From: Cliona cf. orientalis
Taxonomy: Eukaryota; Porifera; Demospongiae; Clionaida; Clionaidae
NCBI GenBank assembly: GCA_963930775.1
Contig: OZ005700.1
Span: forward strand, 8,504,609 to 8,568,608
Length of the DNA stretch: 64,000 nt
Direction: 5' to 3'
The translations under genes and the position numbers were made by a program. Of the stretch, positions 52,903 to 64,000 are shown piece after piece. The notes beneath the pieces were generated by a model. It was given only the letters and a program-made list of their open reading frames with translations, was not told where the DNA came from and did not search any database. Position 1 is the first letter of the stretch, and each line of letters starts with the position of its first letter.

Positions 52903-55112
52903 ATGGTGACCTTTCACTCTCTCTTGTCTCTCTTGGTGCTGGTTGCTCTTCATGGAGAGTTCTCTAGAGCAGCTGAATGCCATGGAAAGGTAGGTTCACA
53001 TAATTATGAGCACCAGCCTAGATGTATCAATGCTTGATATCAGCTCTATGTCACATTTTTGTGATTTTTGCACGTGCGCAGCCTGATCCTAATGCCAAGC
53101 CCAACTTGAACCCCATCCAAACCGATCCTCCAAAGTTCATCAAACAAGTTAAGAATGGGAAGCTCTACAGTGTCGGCAGTGGAGAAGACCTGATCTACCT
53201 CGTACATGTATGGGGTGAGTGGTCATTTTGCATGTTAACAAATGATCATGTTGGTATGTCATCGTGATTTCTCATATTGATAGGTAGTCCATATGAGATG
53301 GGCTATGCACATGGCCAGCTGATGCAGGAGAGAGCTAAGAGCATGATGGATGATGTATGGAGCTACCTCCAAGATCAAGTGGTAAGTGTAGTTGTTAACT
53401 CTTCATAATTTTATGTGAACGATCATTCTTAGACATAGAATATTTTAGCTCAAGAGCCTTTGTGCAAAATTGATTTTTATGACAGGTTGAAGCAATCAAT
53501 GGAACTGTTAATGTCTTCCCAAAATGGTTCCTGGATGATATTGCAAATGTGGGGTAAGTACTGTCATTATAGATGTAGTCCACGCATACTCTCAACAATT
53601 GTAGCTAATAATTATAATTTACTTCTACCCTGCAGGCTGGATGCAGCACTGGACCTCGAGTATGACATCACCAAACAGTACACTGGCTCGTACTTTGAGG
53701 AAGAGATCAAGGGACTAGCAGACGCCTCTGGAGCTGACGAGAAGACGATACGACGCATACACATGATAGGAGAACTCACGTACGGCAAGAGCTTAGTTAG
53801 GACTGAGCTACGTACCTCAACGTATCCGTTCGTACAGGGATTATGTTATTTTATTATAGGAAGGGGCAGTGCTCAATGTTTGGTGCTAACGGAAGTGCAA
53901 CAGTCAATAGTACCGGTGGGCTACTGCAGTTGAGAGCTCTGGACTGGAACGTGGACGGTCAGTAGCAGTACATATAATAATATTATCATCGTGGAATAAT
54001 GTATAATAGTATTTTATTTTCCCTATCAGGTCCCTTCAAGAACTATCCCCAGATCACAGTCTACCATCCCAACTCAGACAATGGTCACGCTTTTGCCAAT
54101 ATTGGATGGACTGGTTGGGTGGGGTCTATCACTGGTCAGTCATGCGTGTGCTAGCTGTAAGATATCGACTGAATCTTGCTTCCCTTAAAGGAATATCATC
54201 TGTGAAGATGGCCATCTCTGAGATTGGAGTGTCCTTTCCAGATAGCACATTCGGTCACGAATCTCGATTTGGAATCCCATTCACAGTATGTACACATAAT
54301 ATATACTTCGGAATGGGATTATTAACTCAATCCCCGCATGTTTACAGTACATCCTTCGAGATATTCTCCAGTTTGACAACAGTCTGTCTGATGCAATGAA
54401 GAGACTCTCGTCAGCTCACAGAACCTGCAACCTAATTCTCGGAGTGGGAGATGGAAAGGTATGTGGCCACTGTAAAATTAATAGAATGATTATTTTGGAT
54501 GAATTTTTTCATGACATGGTACAGGTCAATGAGTTCCGTGGAGTTGAATATTCCGCGGCGGTGGCAGACTTTTTCACGTATGATAACCTCAGACCAGCTG
54601 AGGACTGGCACCCAAAAATCCAAGATGTGGTCTACTGGGGTAAGCTAATTGATTCTGTGGAGCAATTGCAAGCCAAACTTGAAGGATCTTACTTATTATC
54701 TACGTATGTTGCAGTATAGTAGATTAATTAGCTGTACTACTGCCTGCAGGCATGGACTGGCTTTGTCCCGGCTTCAATGAGGTATTGGCCAAGCAGCTGA
54801 CAGCGCTGCACGGCAACATTTCAGCCGAGAATACCATTCGCAATGTTGTACCCATAGTTCAGACTGGTGACCTTCACATAGCAGTCTATGACCTTCCCAA
54901 TGAGATCCTCTACACGGCCAATGCCAAGGCAGACGACGAAACTGGACCACCAATGGCCTACGACAGGTGAGGCTACATTCACACATGATGTTATTATAGT
55001 CACATCGACACACACAATCATTATTATGTCTCCGACCCACAGGGCTTTTGTACGTCTAGACATGGCCAAAATATTCGCCGAAGAGCCACCAACTGCAGCT
55101 GCTTCTAATTAG
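52903..55112 (+). CDS. Secreted/lysosomal Ntn-hydrolase, dcd1 / peptidase C45-like
   Basis: Twelve exons: 52903-52989, 53082-53214, 53284-53381, 53486-53553, 53636-53779, 53860-53957, 54030-54134, 54191-54285, 54348-54458, 54525-54639, 54750-54966 and 55043-55112 (about 446 residues). A clear signal peptide (FHSLLSLLVLVALHG) opens the protein. The region LIYLVHVWGSPYEMGYAHGQL, then KGQCSMFGANGSAT followed by LQLRALDWNVDGPFKNYP, resembles the acid-ceramidase-like dcd1 proteins of Dictyostelium and the acyltransferase (C45) Ntn-hydrolases. In these, the new N-terminal Cys after self-cleavage is the nucleophile; here the Cys in GQCSMFG is the candidate. Several NxT/S sites are present. The family call is moderate and the substrate is unknown. 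Confidence 0.75.
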
Positions 55113-55289
55113 GGTATCGACTCAAGAATGTATTATACAATGGATGTGTTATGATTATTAAATTTTATGAGTGTATATACAGTAGTCTACTATCAAAATT
55201 TTATGCCAAAATTCTGTTTTTGTGTGTTATGTAATTTGTGGTTCAAGAGGCATTGTTCTCAATCTGTAGAAACAAGAAACTCTGGGAAT

Positions 55290-55295
55290 AATAAA
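55290..55295 (+). terminator. Poly(A) signal AATAAA of the dcd1-like gene
   Basis: 178 bp after the stop codon and 23 bp before the convergent SUPT7L stop, so the two 3' UTRs probably meet or overlap. Confidence 0.45.
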
Positions 55296-55317
55296 TTTTG
55301 TAGCTTCACACGTGTCT

Positions 55318-57891
<2,574 letters not shown>

Positions 57892-57997
57892 CTTTCAGAA
57901 TCCGCCATAGGCCAAGGGTATGAAAGGTCAAAGGTTGAGGTTGCATTTCCAATTAAAGCCCACCCACGTGGCAGCTGCGTGTGGAGATACATGGGAT
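57892..57997. promoter_or_regulatory. Putative 106-bp bidirectional promoter, SUPT7L / DDX56
   Basis: Only 106 bp lie between the two divergent start codons. CCCACGTGGC (E-box CACGTG) is at 57963-57972. Both 5' UTRs must be very short or overlapping. Confidence 0.55.
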
Positions 57998-60900
57998 ATG
58001 GCGTCCAGCGAGGAAACTGTCCACTTTCACGAGATAGACCTTGATGACAGACTGCTAAAGGTAACCAATGAAACTAGTAAAGACATTTTCTGACTTGTAT
58101 CTTTTTTTTTGACAGGCTATTGCCAAGTTAGGATGGTCAAAGCCTACTCTTATACAGGTACACATGTATATAGTGCTTTAATAATACATGTTTAATAAAA
58201 TAACCACGGTTCTTTTATAATTTGTCCAGGAGAAAGCCATTCCGCTGGCATTGGAAGGAAAAGACATCTTAGCTCGAGCAAAGACTGGATCAGGAAAGAC
58301 TGCAGCGTGAGTGACCCATGGACACTAATTCATTTTAACTATATGAGCCCTCTCTGTTTCCCTACCTCTCCTTTCATCTCTTTCTGTGATTGTCTCACCC
58401 TCTCCCCTCTTTTCTCTCAGTTATGCCATTCCTGTTGTTCAGAAGATTCTCCAGTTGAAGTCAGGACAGGCCTCATCAGTTGAACCAGCTGTGAGGGCAC
58501 TCATCCTAGTGCCATCCAAGGAGCTTAGCCAGCAGGCTACCAAAAACATGAAGGTGTGCTACAGTTAGTGTCGTTAGGATTTGCTCACGCCCTTTGTACG
58601 TTGCTTTGGTCGTAGGATCTCTCCTCGTGTTGCTTTCGTGAGGTGAAGATAGCCGATGTCTCCAACACTCCACCTGCTCACAGCCGAAGGTTAGCTGCTG
58701 CATGTATAATAATAATTATTATAGCAATAGCAGGCTTTTGTGCTACTAGTTCATGTGAGTCTTCCTACCCACTATTCAATTTGTGCCCCTTGACAGAGCC
58801 CTTCAGGAGAAGCCAGATGTGGTCGTTGGTACCCCCAGCCGAGTACTCACACATTTACGGGATAAGGTGAGGGTATTAGTATATGTATGGTATAGCCGGA
58901 GGTATTGGTGGGAATAATAAATTTGGTGGTTGTGTCTGAAATTGCCTTTATTTTGGCGGTTTGGTAAGGGTCGCCATACGTATATACGCGAGTATGATGG
59001 TCGTGCAAGGCAGACCACCAAACCACCTAATTTTCCAGCTGGAAAATGTTGCCTACCTTTCCCACATACCCAGAGCTTGCATTTGAAAGAGTCGCTGGAG
59101 ATGCTAGTTGTAGATGAAGCTGACCTGGTATTCTCTTATGGCTATGAGGATGACGTGAAAGCTGTGCTAAAGTAAGGGAGGGAGGGAGGGGGCTCCAAGT
59201 CTAACCAGTGGAGTACTGTATGTGTGGGATAATTGAGCGGAATTGTTTTGTTTCTCTAGTTATCTTCCGTCAATTTACCAAGCTTGCCTCATGTCAGCCA
59301 CCCTCTCAGAGGTAATTTCTGAAGAAAAATTGTAGGCACTTTAGTATTGGAAATGAATACTTAATTAATTTGCAGGATGTCCAGTCACTCAAGAAGCTGG
59401 TGCTCCACAACCCTGTGAGTTGGAGGGAGGGGGGTGGTGGAGGAAGAGCAGTTAACTCATTTGTCACTTTTTTCAGGTCGTCTTGAAATTGGAAGAGCCA
59501 GATTTGCCAGAAGACACTCAGCTGACCCAGTACCATATCAAGTAAGAACAGAGAATAGAATTGAAACGTTTCATATCATAGTCATTATTCAGGTGCAGCA
59601 GTGAGGACAAATTTCTATTGATCTACACTCTACTAAAATTGAAGTAAGCTAGAAACAATTGGTATTAAAATTAGTTTGTCGATGTAGCCTAGTCACGTGA
59701 TATTGTGCATTCACATTTTTTTTCAGACTTGTCACGGGAAAGACTCTTCTCTTTGTGAATGATATTGATCGCTGCTACAAGTAAGCTCTTGACTGACTGC
59801 AGCCTGCTTATCATGCGTGCATGCATCGATCGCTGTCGTTGTGTGCAGATTGAAGCTCTTTCTTGAGCAGTTTTCCATCAAGTCTTGTGTCCTCAACTCG
59901 GAGCTGCCCCACAACTCAAGGTAACCACACCCATTTATAGCTATGCCAAGCTTTTGCTGATTCAGCAGAACAAAACAGAGGACAGGATATGAAATTGTTT
60001 TACGATGAATGCTGTCACTTTATTTTTCCCGAGCAGGTGTCATGTTGTGGAGGAGTTCAACAGAGGAATTTATGATTACATCATCGCAACGGATGAAGTC
60101 CACACTTTGGGAAGGGGTGGAGCTAGCACTGGTAGCCATGGCAACAAGAAGAGGCCTCACAAGCGAAAACGTGACAAAGAGTATGGAGTAGCCAGGGGAA
60201 TAGACTTTCAGGGTATATAGTGTGCACTTCTTTTCCTGACGACCCTGTACCACTCAGCTCGTGGCTGCCACTTCCACATTATATTATATTATGTGCAGGT
60301 GTTGAGAATGTGATTAATTTCGATTTTCCTCCAACCCCAAATGATTATGTTCACAGAGTTGGACGGTATGTTATAATAATTATTATACCTTGCACCTGGA
60401 TTCACTTTCTTTCACCCCTATCACAATTTGTTAATCATTCATCGTAACTACCACGCACAGTACTGCTCGTGGGTTTGAGTGTGGCACTGCCCTCACATTT
60501 GTCTGTCCAACTGATGAGGGTCGACTGAGAGAGGTGGAGGAGAGGCTAAGAGGAGACAGTGGTGAGTACTAGACCACCTCAGGGCATGTACATGTAGATC
60601 CTTGGTACAAGGTTTCCGTAGTAGAGATTACTTCCCGGCAAACTGGTGTAAACTGACATGGATTGTTTTACACTGGAGTGAGTACTTTATCCATTAGATG
60701 TAATCCTAGTCCACTTTTTTAGAACCAGGTGGTTGTGGATATTTCGAGTCTAATTCAGTTTAAATTTGTCCTGAAAGTGGATAATGGGTTACTCGTGAGG
60801 AATTGTGGGTGCTGTAAGCTGACCTTGTTTCACTAGACACTGTGACTACTGCCTGTTCCCTGATCCCGTGAGGTATACATTGTACTGTTGAGCTTTAAGT

Positions 60901-62300
60901 CTGGGTACTATTGATGCTAAGGTGATATTCAGAACTGCCTGCAGAAATAGTGTAACATTATACCGATTTCGTAACTCTGTCTTGCTCGTATTTTAATCAT
61001 GTAAATTGACCAGTCCAGGAAAGACAGCTGTTTTTTTTGTTTATTTTTTTCCGTTACAGGTGCTAGTGATGACTCAGCAGGGGCTGTTGTTGTGAAGCCA
61101 TACCAGTTTCGCATGTCGGAGATTGAAGGGTTCAGGTACAGGGTCACGGTGAGGGAATTTAAATAAGTGTAATCCCTCAATTTTCAAGATCACCTCCTTA
61201 ATTATTGGCTTGTCTAGGATGCTCTCCGTGCTGTAACCAAGGCATCGAGTAAGACATAATGTTAATGATGTCACTTTTGTCGATTACTGGTGGTATGTAT
61301 TACTTATTCAGTCAAGGAGGCCAGATTGAAGGAGATTCGCTCAGAAATCCTCAACTCTGAAAGATTGAAAGTACGTATGTGTGAATGTAATTCCACCATT
61401 TCTAATTTCCCTCTTTCCCCCTCCTCTCCCTCCTCTCGTTAGTCCCATTTTGATGACAATCCTCGTGACCTTCAAGTTCTTCGTCACGACCAGGTTCTTC
61501 AGCCGAGTCGAGTTCAACCACACCTCAAACATGTCCCCTCCTATCTAGGTATGCTGCACTTTGACCCATTGCACTCCCTTTGTGTGGTAATGGTCATCCC
61601 ATACACTGCTACTATGCCATACTTAATCTAATCTGGTGAAGGTCGTCAATTGCTCCACGTATAAACATGACAATTCATAAAATGCTAATTTCTTCATTAA
61701 ATTGGATCATACTTTGTATTAATTTGATAAACTACGGTATAGTTAAATTGGATCATACTTTATATTCGATAAACTGCAGTATAGTTACTACTCCTACTCT
61801 GTAATAGCTGTGCTGGCTTTAGTGTATATTTGGCCATGAGAGGTGGAGAGTGGAGGGAGGGAGGGTGAGATATATATACTTTACCTTATGCGTACATGCT
61901 CATCAGTTGCCTGCATACCAGCTGCCACAATATTTGCTCCATTAAGAGATTGTTCAATGATGGGGTGCATTGTTGTTCGTTTTTGGGGGTGGCTGAAATC
62001 TATTGTTTGCAAATGATAGTGTATCTGTTTCTGCTGCCTAGAGAGAGCCCATATTTAACCCAGTGAGGTGAAGTGGCCTGTTTTCGGTCATTGATCAATT
62101 TTCCTCGTTTTTTGGGGGGTGGTCGACTTATCATTGTTTGTAAACACTGGAGCATAAATGTCCCCTAGCTGTGGCTGTGGATGGGCTCAAGTGACCTGGT
62201 AATTATCTTTTGGCTTGTGTTGAAACTGTGCATTCCTTTCTCGACAGTTCCAGTTCTGAAAAATATTTTTAACTGCAAAAGGTTGAATTCTGTTTTATGA
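57998..62300 (+). CDS. DDX56: DDX56 (NOH61), nucleolar DEAD-box RNA helicase
   Basis: DDX56 works in large-subunit ribosome assembly. Exons: 57998-58060, 58116-58157, 58230-58306, 58421-58553, 58616-58689, 58797-58866, 59074-59171, 59260-59311, 59376-59414, 59477-59541, 59593-59643, 59727-59780, 59849-59920, 60037-60212, 60299-60365, 60461-60561, 61060-61148, 61218-61248, 61312-61370 and 61443-61548. A tentative last exon is 62248-62300, giving about 523 residues (human 547). Motifs are all intact: FHEIDL Q-motif, [54 protein letters not shown] Lys/Arg insert ([13 protein letters not shown]) precedes motif V, as in human. The last exon (VPVLKNIF...) is the weakest join; it would lack the basic tail. 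Reading through the donor to a stop near 61630 is an alternative. Confidence 0.92.
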
Positions 62301-63897
62301 TTCAAATTAGCTGACTCTACGTAAGAAAAAGCATTCTTCATGCCAATACTTCCCTTATCCCTAATTAGCAAGGTCCATCTTAATTGAATCCCCGTACCAG
62401 TTGCCAGCCAACCCAGATGGCAGCTAATCATCTCTCCGTGTCTATATTTGTACATTTGCTGAAAGAATAGGCTGATCACTAATTGGATTACTGGGTGTGT
62501 TGTCCTTTGTACCCTTATTGGTCGACCGAGGAATGCCCGTCAGTGTTTCTCTCTCCATATCTCCACTTTAGGTGTTCAGTGAAGCTGTCTAAGATATTTA
62601 AAGCTATGTCATCTTGAAAGGTGTCCTTGCTTTTTGGCCATTATTTGTATATTCGATATCTCCAGCTCCACTCAAATGATGTGTAGCCGCATAGTAATAA
62701 TTATGTTGACCTTAATTTGTTCTGACTAGATGCCAGTGCATAATTGGCAGTGGAATGTAGAATCATTATGAGTACGGATGAAGTAACAACCTTTGTGCGT
62801 CATTTTATCCTTCAATTATTCTCTAGAATGTTGTAGCATGTTAATGCACCTTACATTCGAGTATCTTTGAAGGAGGGAAAGGCTTGTAGACTTCCTAATT
62901 TGGTCATCGTATACTCGGACGGGGGTGCAGTAGAGGAGAAGTGGGTTGGAAAAATCAGCCATACTTCCTAGTATTTTGGCTTTTCAACAAAAAATAAGAT
63001 TTTATGCTAGCATCTTTGGCATGTTCTTGCATCATGCTCGATCAATCCACAGTTATGTCATGAATTTTAAAGAGCTCTAGTTCATTCCGGACAATCTCCT
63101 CAAATTTATATAAACTTACAGATTTTTTCTCGCCAAACAGATCGCCTTGCAAATCTGCTACCTTACCCCCTCCATCCATCCATTGATCCATCGATCCATT
63201 GCGTGTGTGGTCGCAATGGCTCATGCACAGAGGCATGCCCGAAGGTTGCATGCCTGTATTAATTAAGATTGATTTTATTGATTATTTAGACACTGGCGGA
63301 CGATCAGATCTGATTGTTTAGCTCAGTGATGCAATGCGGCACTTATCCCACCAATCCCTGTATAATATATCAGCAATGCAGGAAACTGGATGCCTCTAAT
63401 AATATCATTTTTATGTGTATTATAATAATATATTGAGCGTAGGATGTCCTGTCTGTAACTAAAATATGATAAGATATGGTGTGTGTGTGTGTGTGCATGC
63501 GTGTAGGAATTAAGAACTGTTGAAATCGGGACCACCCTGGCTTGTATACTGATAGAGAACAGAGTGCAGCCATTGCCATTGGAACTGAGACCATGACTGT
63601 TTCTGCCAGCTCAGTTACACTGCTGATATCGTGCTGTGGTGGAGCAGTGTTTCACATCCTGCTGTGGGGAGAAATATTTGAATCACATGCATACAATCAA
63701 TAGTCATGAACAGGAGTATTCCCTCTCTCTCTCTCTCTCTGTCCCTTTCTCTTTATCCAAAATAGTATCACAGCCACTAATCATCACAAATGCATTGTGA
63801 TTGTGTAACTTGTAGCCGGCTGGGAAATCTTTAGTGACATGCGCTTACATGGCAATCGGTATTGGCTGTCATTTTTAGTGTTTTTTTTCTTTCTAGA
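62301..63897. other. Gene-poor stretch, nothing recognised
   Basis: About 1.6 kb of AT-rich sequence with a short (GT)n at 63479-63496 and a CT run near 63725. No frame with plausible splice sites or a family match was found on either strand. It may be an intron of a gene whose exon begins at 63898. Confidence 0.4.
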
Positions 63898-64000
63898 CTA
63901 TGGGGTGTCTATTCCAGTTCCTAGTTCCCTGCAAACACTGGTAGCTCTGCATCCTGTTGACCAGTTCGCTGCTGTGGCTTTTGTGTTCACACAATTGCAT
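63898..64000 (+). CDS. Possible exon of an unidentified gene, cut by window end
   Basis: TTTTTTTCTTTCTAG is a strong acceptor, followed by 103 bases open in one frame (phase 1; reads YGVSIPVPSSLQTLVALHPV and onward) to the window end. It could be a far 3' exon of DDX56, since the phase fits, but the residues do not resemble the DDX56 tail. An internal exon of the next gene is equally likely. Confidence 0.3.

Overview
This window is animal nuclear DNA with compact, intron-rich genes. It is most likely from an early-branching invertebrate, and a demosponge fits best. The evidence for an animal is the set of metazoan proteins (HPS1, whirlin, a drebrin-like SH3 protein, a Gab-like PH adaptor, macrodomain PARP, SUPT7L), about 150 short GT-AG introns (mostly 50-400 bp), long (CT)n/(GA)n microsatellites and a tRNA-derived SINE. 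The sponge call is inference: it rests on gene compactness and on an expanded CHST15-type sulfotransferase family. I see no bacterial, viral or organellar segment.

Layout. 1-684: end of an unrecognised secreted protein. 1045-1645: SINE copies in inverted order. 2007-4332: arylsulfatase A. 5074-10196: PH-domain adaptor with a proline-rich tail. 10444-12841: ornithine aminotransferase. 12988-17086 (minus): two tandem PPT2 thioesterases. 17288-27803: HPS1, whose 5.4 kb intron 12 holds three intact sulfotransferase genes on the opposite strand; a fourth lies at 28033-29695. 30085-32155 (minus): ankyrin-repeat protein. 32600-36688 (minus): drebrin-like protein. 36927-37625: cyclophilin PPIH. 37809-40335 (minus): ADP-ribosylglycohydrolase. 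40915-48709: very large RRM/KH/macro/WWE/PARP protein. 48855-52244 (minus): whirlin. 52903-55112: Ntn-hydrolase of the dcd1/C45 type. 55318-57891 (minus): SUPT7L. 57998-about 62300: DDX56. 62301-63897: no gene seen. 63898-64000: a possible exon of the next gene.

Themes. Five gene pairs are head to head with 106-658 bp between start codons (PPT2-B/HPS1, DBNL/PPIH, glycohydrolase/PARP, whirlin/dcd1-like, SUPT7L/DDX56). One pair joins a predicted ADP-ribose eraser to an ADP-ribose writer/reader. Another joins a lysosomal enzyme to a BLOC-3 subunit. Sulfate chemistry recurs: one arylsulfatase and four PAPS-dependent sulfotransferases lie within 28 kb. Several genes suit an endolysosomal role (ARSA, two PPT2, HPS1, dcd1-like).

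Novelty candidates are a family of tiny palindromic insertions with 7-bp duplications, clear GC-AG introns in four genes, microsatellites placed at splice acceptors, and an array of symmetrical phase-1 RRM exons in the PARP gene. All gene models were built by hand from reading frame and splice phase. Exon edges are usually firm where phase and homology agree, but none has transcript support.
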